In this document: positions 5,871 to 14,131 of the stretch, piece by piece
How positions within the stretch are numbered: position 1 is the stretch's first letter
How the letters are laid out: each line of letters opens with the position of its first letter
Assembly (NCBI GenBank): GCA_946886845.1
Contig: CAMPJH010000008.1
Span: forward strand, 1 to 19,729
Origin: an uncultured Sphingomonas sp.
GTDB lineage: Bacteria > Pseudomonadota > Alphaproteobacteria > Sphingomonadales > Sphingomonadaceae
Reading direction: 5' to 3'
Length of the DNA stretch: 19,729 bases
Program-made: the position numbers and the translations under genes
Notes under the pieces: generated by a model
The model's input: only the letters and a program-made list of their open reading frames with translations
Databases searched by the model: none
What the model was told of the DNA's origin: nothing

Positions 5871-6448
5871 GCCGGGACCTCGCCGCGCTCGCGAAGCGCG
5901 CCGACAAGCGGGACCAATGGCATGCCGAGAATGGTGAAATAGCTGCCGTCGATGGAGTCGAACAATTGCACGCCGCGGCCCTCGATCCTGAATACCCCGA
6001 CGCAATAGCCGACTTCCGGCCATTCCGCATCGAGGTAGGAGGCGATGAACGAGTCCGACAGTGGCCGCACCCGAAGCCATGCCTGGTCGCACAGGCTCCA
6101 GTCGACCTTGCCGTCCAGCGCGAGCGCCACCGCGCTGGTCAGCTGCAGAGTCTGTCCCGAGAACCGCCGAAGATGCTCGGCGGCTTCCTCGCGCCCCTTC
6201 GGCTTGGCGAAGATCCTTCCGTCGACCGAAGCGACCGAATCGCTTCCGATCACCCAGTCTCCGGCCCGGCGCTCGCTGACCGCCAGGGCCTTGGCTTGCG
6301 CTAGGCTGGTCGCCAGGGAGGCGGGGGAGTCGTTCCGGTGCCGTTCGGCGGTCTCGTCGATATCGGCCGGGTCCGCGGTAAACTCGACGCCCGCCTGCTC
6401 GAGCATCACGCGCCGGATCGCGCTTGAGGAGGCGAGGACGAGCGCCAT
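5867..6448 (-). CDS. Maf family nucleoside triphosphate pyrophosphatase
   Basis: Maf proteins hydrolyse non-canonical or modified nucleoside triphosphates to monophosphates and so clean the nucleotide pool. Family motifs visible in this 193-residue protein are LASSSAIRRVMLEQAGVEF at the N-terminus (SxSxxR substrate-binding loop), then DWVIGSDSVASVDGRIFAKP with the catalytic Asp of GSD. Next are GQTLQLTSAVAL and the C-terminal GYCVGVFRIEGRGVQLFDSIDGSYFTILGMPL. GSDS rather than GADT suggests the YceF-like branch, but I cannot assign substrate preference. It is the promoter-proximal gene of maf-coaE-dnaQ and is divergent from hemE. AAGG 10 bases upstream may act as Shine-Dalgarno. In many relatives ppsR and aroE flank maf; neither is here. 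Confidence 0.93.
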   Translation of the reverse strand: MALVLASSSAIRRVMLEQAGVEFTADPADIDETAERHRNDSPASLATSLAQAKALAVSERRAGDWVIGSDSVASVDGRIFAKPKGREEAAEHLRRFSGQTLQLTSAVALALDGKVDWSLCDQAWLRVRPLSDSFIASYLDAEWPEVGYCVGVFRIEGRGVQLFDSIDGSYFTILGMPLVPLVGALRERGEVPA

Positions 6449-6722
6449 CTATGACAACCTTGTGGAAAAGCGGGGCCGGACTCGTAGCGCGACTATGGGG
6501 GCGACCTCAATGCGCTCCTTACCCTCAGGTTCAGGCCGGCATTGCCCGATTCCATTCACAAGCGGAGCGATCGATCCCCAGCCTGTGAATTGCGGGAGCT
6601 TCGCTGAGCTAGAGCTAGTTGGAGCGCTGTTGGCAAATCCGGAACCGCGGCCTAAGTCCCGCGTCCCGCCGGCCAACTACAACATCAAGATTCTACTTAA
6701 GACTCTAATAGGGAGAGAAGGG
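6449..6722. other. Divergent maf-hemE intergenic region; candidate chromosomal origin and promoter region
   Basis: This 274-bp gap has no supportable gene. TGTGGAAAA (6461-6469) fits the relaxed DnaA-box pattern TTNTNCACA on the minus strand. ATTCACA (6554-6560) and TGTGAAT (6584-6590) form a spaced inverted repeat of half-box-like CACA ends. Four GANTC sites (6479, 6548, 6689, 6701) are potential CcrM targets, and the last two flank TTAA in the AT-rich segment 6673-6710. GAGCTA is tandemly repeated at 6605-6616. Transcription diverges on both sides. In Caulobacter and other Alphaproteobacteria the replication origin lies beside hemE. No perfect TTAA-N7-TTAA CtrA site is visible. The origin call is inferred; the gap must at least hold the maf and hemE promoters. 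Confidence 0.45.
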
Positions 6723-7784
6723 GTGGCCCTGTCGTCGAGCAAGGCGCAATCGGCGGACGGCCTGGGCAAACCCTTGCTCGCCGTGCTTCGGGGCGAGCGA
6801 CGGGATCCGCCGCCGCTTTGGCTTATGCGGCAAGCTGGTCGGTACCTTCCCGAATATCGGCAGTTGCGCGAGGCAAAGGGAAGCTTTCTCGATCTGGTTT
6901 ATGACAGCGACGCTGCCGCCGACGTCACGCTGCAACCGCTCGAGCGTTTCGACCTCGATGCGGCAATCCTGTTCTCCGACATCTTGATTGTCCCGTTCGC
7001 GATCGGCCAGAATCTGAGCTTCGTTGCTGGCGAAGGGCCGCGGTTGACGCCGACCCTGGCGTCCACCGAGATCGACTCGCTGTCAGCCTTTCCGGCACGG
7101 CTCGAGCCGATTTACGAGACGGTTCGCAAAGTACGGGCCAAGCTGCCTCCGAACATCGCTCTGATCGGCTTTGCCGGCGCTCCATGGACGGTGGCGACCT
7201 ATATGATTGCCGGGCAGGGGAGTCGTGACCAGTCGGACTCGCGCCGCCTCGCTTATGCCGATCGCGGGCGCTTCAACGCGATCGTTGAGCGCATCGAGGA
7301 TGTCACTTTCGACTATTTGTGCGGTCAGATCGAGGCCGGCGCGGAAGCCGTCCAGTTGTTCGACAGCTGGGCTGGGAGCCTGGCGCCGTTGCAATTCGAG
7401 CAATGGGTGATCGCGCCCACCGCGCGACTGGTGGAGCGGCTGAAGTCGCGCCACCCGGAAGTTCCTGTGATCGGCTTTGCCAAGGGCGCCGGCGGCAAGC
7501 TTCGCGCTTATGCCGGCGAGACCCGGGTCGATGCCGTTGGCCTGGATGAGACAATGGACCCGCTGTGGGCGGCGCGCGAGCTTCCCGAGGATCTGCCGGT
7601 CCAGGGCAATCTCGATCCGCTGGCGCTGCTTGCCGGCGGTGAGGTGATGGCCGCTGCAGCGCGGCAAATCCTTGACGCGTTCCGCGGCCGACCGCACATC
7701 TTCAACCTTGGCCACGGCATACTTCAGGATACGCCGGTCGACCATGTCGAGCAGCTGGTGGCTTTGGTGAAAGGGAGTGAATGA
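6723..7784 (+). CDS. hemE: Uroporphyrinogen decarboxylase
   Basis: HemE removes four carboxyl groups from uroporphyrinogen III to give coproporphyrinogen III, in cytosolic heme synthesis. The signature PPLWLMRQAGRYLPEY at about 30-45 carries the substrate-binding arginines. It is followed by AAILFSDILIVP with the catalytic-site Asp, IGFAGAPWTVATYMIAGQGS, QLFDSWAGSL, and the C-terminal HIFNLGHGILQDTPVDHVEQLV. I chose the GTG at 6723 because the purine-rich GGGAGAGAAGG immediately precedes it, giving 353 residues, close to the family norm. The same frame is open back into the maf region, but that part has no homology. The TGA overlaps the hemJ ATG by 4 nt. Confidence 0.95.
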   Translation: MALSSSKAQSADGLGKPLLAVLRGERRDPPPLWLMRQAGRYLPEYRQLREAKGSFLDLVYDSDAAADVTLQPLERFDLDAAILFSDILIVPFAIGQNLSFVAGEGPRLTPTLASTEIDSLSAFPARLEPIYETVRKVRAKLPPNIALIGFAGAPWTVATYMIAGQGSRDQSDSRRLAYADRGRFNAIVERIEDVTFDYLCGQIEAGAEAVQLFDSWAGSLAPLQFEQWVIAPTARLVERLKSRHPEVPVIGFAKGAGGKLRAYAGETRVDAVGLDETMDPLWAARELPEDLPVQGNLDPLALLAGGEVMAAAARQILDAFRGRPHIFNLGHGILQDTPVDHVEQLVALVKGSE

Positions 7785-8233
7785 CAGAGCTGACCGGCTT
7801 CCTCGGCGCCGCCTATCTTTGGGTCAAGGCCGCGCACGTCACTTTCGTCATGTTCTGGATCGCGGGCCTGCTGCTGCTGCCGCGCTTCTACGTCTACCAT
7901 CACGAAACCACGCCGGGATCGGCCGAGGACCGCGCCTGGATCGAACGTGAGCGACGCGCCCGAAGCATCATCCTCACGCCAGCGATGATCGTCGTCTGGC
8001 TGCTCGGACTGATGCTGGCGTTCAACATCGATGCCTTCGATCAGGGCTGGTTCCAAGCCAAGCTGGCACTGGTGATCGGCCTCAGCGCCTATCAAGGCTG
8101 GCTGGGGAGCTACGGCAAGCGGCTCGCGGCCGGCAAGCGGACCGCCGACAATCGCACGCTCAGGATCATGAACGAGCTGCCCGGAATCGCCGCAGCGATC
8201 ATCGTCGTGCTGGTCATCGTCCGGCCGTTCTGA
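7781..8233 (+). CDS. hemJ: Protoporphyrinogen oxidase HemJ
   Basis: HemJ is a small integral membrane protein that oxidises protoporphyrinogen IX to protoporphyrin IX in bacteria without HemG or HemY. This 150-residue protein shows the family start AYLWVKAAHVTFVMFWIAGLLLLPRFYVYH, with the conserved heme-ligand-type His19. Further hydrophobic segments lie at about 63-81 (IILTPAMIVVWLLGLMLAF), 90-108 and 135-150. The first half of the loop (RRARSIILTPAM) and RIMNELP are typical. GGGAG lies directly before the ATG, which overlaps the hemE stop as ATGA. Pairing with hemE supports the heme role. Rho follows after a 188-bp gap. Confidence 0.94.
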   Translation: MTELTGFLGAAYLWVKAAHVTFVMFWIAGLLLLPRFYVYHHETTPGSAEDRAWIERERRARSIILTPAMIVVWLLGLMLAFNIDAFDQGWFQAKLALVIGLSAYQGWLGSYGKRLAAGKRTADNRTLRIMNELPGIAAAIIVVLVIVRPF

Positions 8234-8268
8234 GCTTTGGCGTTCTCAATTGTCGAGCGGCGGTGATT

Positions 8269-8283
8269 GACTTGACCCAAGTC
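8269..8283 (+). other. Small hairpin with overlapping -35-like element in hemJ-rho gap
   Basis: GACTTG (8269-8274) pairs with CAAGTC (8278-8283) around a 3-nt loop. The same bases contain TTGACTTGAC, two overlapping -35-like TTGAC units. TAACTC lies 17 bp after the first as a poor -10 candidate. This is the best rho promoter position I can see, but it is weak. No T-run follows, so a hemJ terminator is unlikely. Confidence 0.3.
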
Positions 8284-8340
8284 GCTGCCTAACTCGCGTG
8301 CCCAGGCTGTACCGGCCTTAGTTTTCCATTTCAGCCGTTC

Positions 8341-8380
8341 AGCCTTCCGTCCACCACCGCGGCGTTCTGCCGCGAAGGCT
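8341..8380 (+). promoter_or_regulatory. Structured rho leader: bulged 12-bp stem-loop
   Basis: In the presumed rho 5'-UTR, AGCCTT (8341-8346) pairs with AAGGCT (8375-8380). Stacked directly inside, CGCGGC (8358-8363) pairs with GCCGCG (8369-8374) around a 5-nt loop. An 11-nt C-rich bulge (8347-8357) sits on one side. It ends 41 bp before the rho ATG. rho is autoregulated through Rho-dependent attenuation in its leader in E. coli, so a regulatory role is plausible but inferred. Confidence 0.45.
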
Positions 8381-8421
8381 CAGACAGCTGATTTCGACCA
8401 ACGCCCGAAAAGCGAACCCCA

Positions 8422-9677
<1,256 letters not shown>

Positions 9678-9678
<1 letters not shown>

Positions 9679-9700
9679 GCGCCTGGCCCGTTCGGGCGCT
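9678..9700 (+). terminator. Possible stem-loop terminator after rho
   Basis: AGCGCC (9678-9683) pairs with GGCGCT (9695-9700) around an 11-nt loop that can itself fold as GCCCG/CGGGC. It begins on the last base of the rho stop codon. The following bases are GCGGAGCTTTCC, so there is no proper T-run. Termination would be weak or need Rho. Confidence 0.35.
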
Positions 9701-9733
9701 GCGGAGCTTTCCACAACAGGGTGTGACTAGCTG

Positions 9734-10459
9734 ATGTTCGACCTAATGCTTGCCGCCGCGCATGCTGCTCCGGCGGGATTCGGCGGCCCCGCCGGGATGT
9801 GGGACGCAATCGTCCACGACTTCTCGAACATCACCGAGCCCGCCGCCTTCGCCGCTTTCTTCCAGGTGCTGATGATCGACCTGGTGCTGGCCGGCGACAA
9901 TGCGATCGTCGTCGGCGCCCTGGCGGCGGGGCTGCCGGCGGAGCAGCGGCGCAAGGTCATCGTCATCGGGGTTCTGGCGGCGCTGGTCCTGCGCATCGGC
10001 TTCGCCCTGATCGTCACCCAGCTGCTGCAGGTGATCGGCCTGATCCTGGTCGGCGGTTTGTTGCTGTTGTGGGTGGCGTGGCGGATGTGGCGCGATCTCC
10101 ACCACGAAGGCGAAAGCTGGGGGTCGGAAGAGATCGTTGGCGACGAGCACTCCGGCCTGCGCCCGGCCAAGAGCTTCGTCGGTGCCGCCTGGGCGGTGGC
10201 GATCGCCGACGTGTCGATGAGCCTCGACAATGTCCTCGCCGTCGCCGGCGCCGCTCGTGAGCATCCCGGAATCCTGATCGTCGGCCTGATCTTCGCGGTC
10301 GGACTGATGGGCGTCGCCGCCAACATCATCGCTCGCTACATCGAGCGCTACCGGTGGATCGCCTGGATCGGGCTGGCGGTGATTCTCTACGTCGCCGTGA
10401 GGATGATTTACGAGGGCTGGGTCGACCCCGACGTCGGAATGGGACGCCTATTCGCCTGA
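9734..10459 (+). CDS. TerC/YjbE family integral membrane protein, putative metal exporter
   Basis: This 241-residue polytopic membrane protein has about seven hydrophobic segments. It carries the paired acidic motifs of the TerC family: DLVLAGDNA (Asp49, Asp55) and DVSMSLDNVLAVAG (Asp159, Asp165), each inside a membrane helix. Family members such as YkoY/MeeF and Alx export Mn2+, and the YjbE-type branch seems closest, but the substrate here is not shown. A charged cytoplasmic loop, RDLHHEGESWGSEEIVGDEHSG, separates the two halves and may bind metal. A Mn-sensing yybP-ykoY riboswitch often precedes such genes. The 55-bp gap after rho is too short for one and holds only a small stem-loop. Placement between rho and mnmE suggests cotranscription rather than a shared function. 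Confidence 0.9.
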   Translation: MFDLMLAAAHAAPAGFGGPAGMWDAIVHDFSNITEPAAFAAFFQVLMIDLVLAGDNAIVVGALAAGLPAEQRRKVIVIGVLAALVLRIGFALIVTQLLQVIGLILVGGLLLLWVAWRMWRDLHHEGESWGSEEIVGDEHSGLRPAKSFVGAAWAVAIADVSMSLDNVLAVAGAAREHPGILIVGLIFAVGLMGVAANIIARYIERYRWIAWIGLAVILYVAVRMIYEGWVDPDVGMGRLFA

Positions 10460-10480
10460 TCGTTTCCTGGCCGATCGAGC

Positions 10481-10495
10481 CGCGGTAAGGCCGCG
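10481..10495 (+). promoter_or_regulatory. Hairpin displaying the mnmE ribosome-binding site in its loop
   Basis: CGCGG (10481-10485) pairs with CCGCG (10491-10495), leaving TAAGG (10486-10490) as the loop. TAAGG is the only Shine-Dalgarno-like sequence before the mnmE ATG (10498), 7 bases away. Folding would expose or tune the site. Five base pairs in GC-rich DNA can arise by chance. Confidence 0.35.
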
Positions 10496-10497
10496 CA

Positions 10498-11781
10498 ATG
10501 CCAGCGGACACGATTTTCGCGCTCTCGAGCGGCCGGCCGCCAGCTGCTATCTCGGTGATTCGAGTCAGTGGCCCGCACGCGCACCGCGCCGGAGTCTTGC
10601 TGGCAGGCGACCTTCCGGGAGCGCGCCAGGCGGCGGTGCGCGAGTTGCGCGATCCCGGGAGCGGCGAGCTGCTCGACGAGGCGCTGATGCTGCGCTTCGA
10701 TGCGCCGGCGAGCTCGACCGGCGAGGATGTCGTCGAGCTGCACTGCCATGGCGGCCGCGCGGTAGTCGAAGCAGTGCTGGCCGCGCTTGGTCGGATCGAT
10801 GGCCTCAGACAAGCGCAGCCAGGCGAATTCACCCGCCGAGCCTTTGAGAACGGCCGGATCGACCTGACCGAGGCCGAGGGGCTCGCCGACCTCATCGAAG
10901 CCGAAACCGAGAGCCAGCGGCGGGCGGCGCTGCTGATGGCAGAAGGCGGCCTCAGCAAGCAGATCACGCCTTGGCAGGGTCGCCTGCTTGAGTTGTCCGC
11001 GCGCGCCGAGGCGGCGATCGACTATGTCGACGAGGATTCGGTCGACGCCGATCCCAAGCTTTCGGGCGAGTGCGGCGCATTAGCAAAAGAGCTCGCCCAA
11101 TGGCTCGGCCGGCCTCGCTCCGATCCGCTTCGTGATGGACTGTTGATCGTCCTGGCTGGCCCACCCAACTCCGGTAAATCTAGTCTTCTCAATGCATTGG
11201 TCGGCTATGAGCGCGCGATTGTCACCGATCTGCCGGGAACCACCCGCGACCATATCGAAGTGGCGGCGGCGCTGGGCGGGGTGCCGGTTCGGCTGACCGA
11301 TACCGCCGGGCTGCGCGACTCCGACGAACCCGTCGAGCGGATCGGGGTCGAGAGGGCGCGCCGGCTTGTCGAGCTGGCCGACGTGCTTGTCTGGCTCGGC
11401 GAGCCGGGCCGTGCGCCCGATCACCCGCGCTTGATTCGCGTGCATTCGCGAGCCGACCTTGCGGATCGCGGCCCGGCGCCGCCGGATTCGCTCGCCGTTT
11501 CGGCCGTGACGGGCCTCGGCCGGGAAGCCTTGACCGCAGCAATCGCCAAGCACGCCCGCTCACTGCTGCCAGCGGAGGGGCAATTGGCGCTCAATCGCCG
11601 CCAGGCGGACTGCCTCGGAGAAGCCCGCGACGCATTAGTGATAGCGGCCGGAACGGGCGATCTGGTGATTGTTGCGGAGGCGCTACGAAGCGCGCGAGCC
11701 GCGTTCAACCGACTCACGGGCCGCGCCGGAGTCGAGGAGCTGCTCGACGGTCTGTTCGGCCGCTATTGCCTGGGCAAATAG
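10498..11781 (+). CDS. mnmE: tRNA uridine-5-carboxymethylaminomethyl modification GTPase MnmE
   Basis: MnmE works with MnmG to install (carboxymethyl)aminomethyl groups on wobble U34 of several tRNAs. The N-terminal folate-binding domain spans about 1-115, with [20 protein letters not shown] and ELHCHGG. The helical domain starts at [25 protein letters not shown]. The inserted G domain has G1 GPPNSGKSS (221-229), G2 PGTTRD and G3 DTAGLR (268-273). The C-terminal CLGK retains the catalytic-type Cys424. G4, normally NKxD, reads SRAD at 317-320, which is atypical. At 427 residues it is slightly shorter than E. coli MnmE. It is followed after 56 bp, including a parS site, by its partner mnmG. Confidence 0.96.
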   Translation: MPADTIFALSSGRPPAAISVIRVSGPHAHRAGVLLAGDLPGARQAAVRELRDPGSGELLDEALMLRFDAPASSTGEDVVELHCHGGRAVVEAVLAALGRIDGLRQAQPGEFTRRAFENGRIDLTEAEGLADLIEAETESQRRAALLMAEGGLSKQITPWQGRLLELSARAEAAIDYVDEDSVDADPKLSGECGALAKELAQWLGRPRSDPLRDGLLIVLAGPPNSGKSSLLNALVGYERAIVTDLPGTTRDHIEVAAALGGVPVRLTDTAGLRDSDEPVERIGVERARRLVELADVLVWLGEPGRAPDHPRLIRVHSRADLADRGPAPPDSLAVSAVTGLGREALTAAIAKHARSLLPAEGQLALNRRQADCLGEARDALVIAAGTGDLVIVAEALRSARAAFNRLTGRAGVEELLDGLFGRYCLGK

Positions 11782-11785
11782 GTCC

Positions 11786-11801
11786 TGTTTCACGTGAAAC
11801 A
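11786..11801. promoter_or_regulatory. parS centromere site 1 (mnmE-mnmG gap)
   Basis: TGTTTCACGTGAAACA is a perfect 16-bp palindrome that contains the bacterial parS consensus core GTTTCACGTGAAAC without a mismatch. It starts 4 bp after the mnmE stop codon and lies 37 bp before the mnmG ATG. ParB, encoded 3.1 kb downstream, is expected to load here as a CTP-dependent sliding clamp and spread. Confidence 0.96.
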
Positions 11802-11837
11802 CTGACAATTCCGGCATCACTCGCTACACGCTCGCGC

Positions 11838-13514
11838 ATGTACGACGTCCTGGTCATCGGCGGAGGACACGCGGGCTGCGAAGCCGCGAGCGCGGCCGCG
11901 CGCCGCGGCGCCCGGGCCGGCCTCGTCACCTTCCGCGCCGAGGACATCGGCCAGATGTCCTGCAATCCCTCGATCGGCGGAGTGGGCAAAGGACATCTGG
12001 TGCGCGAGCTCGACGTTTTCGATGGGCTGATGGCGCGCGCCGCAGATCATTCGGCGATCCATCGGCGGATGCTCAACCGCAGCAAGGGTCCGGCAGTTCA
12101 GGGTCCGCGGGTCCAGGCAGACAGAACATTGTACCGAGACGCGGTCGCCGAATTCGTTCGCGAGAGCGGCGTCGAGCTGATCGTCTGCGAGGCGCTTCAT
12201 ATGGTGGTCCGCAACGGGCGGATCGAGGGCCTCGAGACGAGCGTCGGCACGCTGCCGTGCCGGACCCTGGTTATCGCCACCGGCACGTTCCTCGACGCTC
12301 GGATGTTCGTCGGGGCGGAAGTCGTCGAAGGCGGCCGTCGCGGCGAACGCTCGGCAGTGGCGCTCGGAAACCAGGTCCGCGACATCGGGCTCGGGCAGGG
12401 CCGGCTAAAGACGGGCACGCCACCCCGGCTCGATGGGCGGACGATCGACTGGGCGCGGCTCGAAGAGCAGCCGAGCGACGGCGACTGCTGGACGATGTCC
12501 GCGCTCGACGACCGCGTTCGCCGGCCGCAGCTGGCCTGCGCGATCACCCGCACTAACGACAGGACGCATGCCGTCATCGAGGCCAATCTCGACCGCTCGC
12601 CGTTGTTCGCCGGCGCGATCGCGGGGCGGGGGCCGCGCTACTGCCCGTCGATCGAGGACAAGGTGAAGCGGTTCGGCGGCCGCGACGGCCACCAGATTTT
12701 CCTCGAGCCGGAGGGCCTTGCCGATCCCTTGGTCTACCCGAACGGGATCTCTACGTCGCTGCCCGCAGACGTCCAGCGCGACTTCGTTCGCTCGATCGCC
12801 GGGCTCGAGCGGGCCGAGATCGTCCGGCCAGGCTATGCGGTCGAATATGAATTCGTCGACCCGCGCCGGCTCGGGACGACGCTCGAGGTGCAGGACGTCG
12901 GCGGCCTGTTCCTCGCCGGCCAGATCAACGGCACGACCGGCTATGAAGAGGCCGCGGCTCAGGGGCTCGTCGCGGGGCTGAACGCGGCCGCCTGCGCGCT
13001 CGAGTTCGATCCGGTCCGCTTCGATCGCCGTAGTTCGTACATCGGCGTGATGATCGATGACCTGACCCTGCAGGGGGTCAGCGAGCCCTATCGGATGATG
13101 ACCGCTCGTGCTGAATACCGCCTCGCGCTTCGCGCCGACAATGCCACCAGCCGGCTGGGAGAAATGGCGCTCAATGCCGGGTGCGTTTCAGTCCGACGCC
13201 GGGACTGGATCGTCGCCCATTTCGAGAAACGCGCGAGCCCGGACTGGCCGCAAACTGATGAAGGCTCCGCCGACACTCTCTACGCGCCTTATCTCGAGCG
13301 TCAGCAGCGCGAATGGGAGTCGATTCAGCGCGATTCGCGCGTGCCGCTGGGTAGCGGGTTCGACTATTCCGCGGTACCGGGCCTCTCGAGCGAAATGGTC
13401 GAACGGCTAGCGGCAGCGCGGCCCGAGACTCTCGACCAGGCCGCGCGCATCGCCGGCGTAACCCCGGCGGCGCTTTCTGCGCTGCACGTCGCCGCCTGCC
13501 GCGCCGCGGCATGA
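11838..13514 (+). CDS. mnmG: tRNA uridine-5-carboxymethylaminomethyl modification enzyme MnmG (GidA)
   Basis: MnmG is the FAD- and NADH-dependent partner of MnmE in wobble-uridine modification. The dinucleotide-binding motif is [12 protein letters not shown] (residues 6-17). [50 protein letters not shown] and [11 protein letters not shown] are all present. The C-terminal helical domain ends with [38 protein letters not shown] start at the ATG at 11838 because [13 protein letters not shown] is the universal N-terminus. A longer frame from 11766 runs through mnmE and parS and has no homology. The 558 residues compare with about 620 in the family: the segment between RLGEMAL and YAPYLERQ is about 60 residues shorter. 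Its TGA overlaps the rsmG ATG. Confidence 0.96.
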   Translation: MYDVLVIGGGHAGCEAASAAARRGARAGLVTFRAEDIGQMSCNPSIGGVGKGHLVRELDVFDGLMARAADHSAIHRRMLNRSKGPAVQGPRVQADRTLYRDAVAEFVRESGVELIVCEALHMVVRNGRIEGLETSVGTLPCRTLVIATGTFLDARMFVGAEVVEGGRRGERSAVALGNQVRDIGLGQGRLKTGTPPRLDGRTIDWARLEEQPSDGDCWTMSALDDRVRRPQLACAITRTNDRTHAVIEANLDRSPLFAGAIAGRGPRYCPSIEDKVKRFGGRDGHQIFLEPEGLADPLVYPNGISTSLPADVQRDFVRSIAGLERAEIVRPGYAVEYEFVDPRRLGTTLEVQDVGGLFLAGQINGTTGYEEAAAQGLVAGLNAAACALEFDPVRFDRRSSYIGVMIDDLTLQGVSEPYRMMTARAEYRLALRADNATSRLGEMALNAGCVSVRRRDWIVAHFEKRASPDWPQTDEGSADTLYAPYLERQQREWESIQRDSRVPLGSGFDYSAVPGLSSEMVERLAAARPETLDQAARIAGVTPAALSALHVAACRAAA

Positions 13515-14131
13515 TCGACGAGCTGGCCGAGGTCAGCGGCCGAGATGTTTCACGTGAAACATCTGATCGATTGGAGCACTATGCGCAGCTTCTGCGCGAT
13601 GAAGCCAAGCAGCAAAATCTGATCTCTGCGTCCTCTCTCGATTCGTTGTGGCGGCGGCACATCCTCGATTCGGCGCAACTAATCCGCTTCGAGCCGCGCG
13701 AGGGCGCATCCTGGGCTGACATCGGGTCCGGGGCGGGCTTGCCGGGCCTGGTGGTTGCGCTTCTCGTTACCGGGCCGGTGCTGCTGATCGAGCCGCGCCG
13801 GCTCCGCTCCGAATTCCTTCAGCGTTGCATCGCCGAGCTCGCCCTCGCGCCGCGAGTCATGGTCGCGGCCGCCAAGGTCGAAAGGGTGAGCGGCACGTTC
13901 GACGTGATCACCGCGCGCGCGGTAGCCTCGCTCGACAAGTTGCTGACGATATCCACGCATCTGTCCACAAGAAAAACGCTCTGGGTGCTTCCCAGGGGCC
14001 GAAGCGGCCAATCCGAACTGGCCGAGGCGCGGCGAAACTGGCAATGTGACTCGACAATCGTGCCGAGCCGCACCGATCCCGGGTCCGAGATCCTGCTGCT
14101 GCACAAGGTGAAAGCGAGGGGTGGGCGATGA
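13511..14131 (+). CDS. rsmG: 16S rRNA (guanine-527-N7)-methyltransferase RsmG (GidB)
   Basis: RsmG methylates N7 of G527 in 16S rRNA using S-adenosylmethionine; its loss in other bacteria gives low-level streptomycin resistance. This 206-residue protein carries [22 protein letters not shown] (about 36-57), the SAM-binding loop [18 protein letters not shown] (68-85), [20 protein letters not shown] and the [13 protein letters not shown] segment, in family order. The N-terminal residues DVSRETSD are encoded by a perfect parS palindrome, so that sequence is under DNA-level as well as protein-level constraint. Both ends are 4-nt overlaps, with mnmG upstream and parA downstream, which indicates tight translational coupling. 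Confidence 0.95.
   Translation: MIDELAEVSGRDVSRETSDRLEHYAQLLRDEAKQQNLISASSLDSLWRRHILDSAQLIRFEPREGASWADIGSGAGLPGLVVALLVTGPVLLIEPRRLRSEFLQRCIAELALAPRVMVAAAKVERVSGTFDVITARAVASLDKLLTISTHLSTRKTLWVLPRGRSGQSELAEARRNWQCDSTIVPSRTDPGSEILLLHKVKARGGR
13543..13564. promoter_or_regulatory. parS centromere site 2 (inside rsmG)
   Basis: The perfect parS core TGTTTCACGTGAAACA (13546-13561) is extended to a 22-bp perfect palindrome at 13543-13564, longer than site 1. It lies within the rsmG coding sequence, about codons 11-18 (RDVSRETS). It is 1.76 kb from site 1 and about 1.3 kb from the parB start, so ParA, ParB and two centromere sites form one compact segregation locus. Confidence 0.96.

Noticed and set aside
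5871..6092. N-terminal extension of the coaE frame (74 codons)
   Set aside because: It overlaps maf completely in another frame and is arginine-rich shadow sequence. CoaE homology starts at the ATG at 5868-5870.
6704..6709. TCTAAT as the hemE -10 element
   Set aside because: It matches 5 of 6 bases, but transcription would start inside the ribosome-binding site and there is no -35 at suitable spacing.
6045..6722. Long rightward open frame in front of hemE (579 codons in total)
   Set aside because: It runs antisense through maf and has no recognisable homology before the hemE part. The GTG at 6723 with a purine-rich ribosome-binding site explains hemE.
9708..9717. TTTCCACAAC in the rho-terC gap as a DnaA box
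   Set aside because: The 9-mer CTTTCCACA misses the first consensus base, stands alone, and the gap lacks other origin features or divergent transcription.
9679..9733. Mn-sensing yybP-ykoY riboswitch in front of the TerC-family gene
   Set aside because: The gap is only 55 bp and shows just one small stem-loop, too little for that riboswitch.
11766..11837. Upstream mnmG start at 11766
   Set aside because: It overlaps the end of mnmE and reads through parS. The family N-terminus is [13 protein letters not shown] at 11838.
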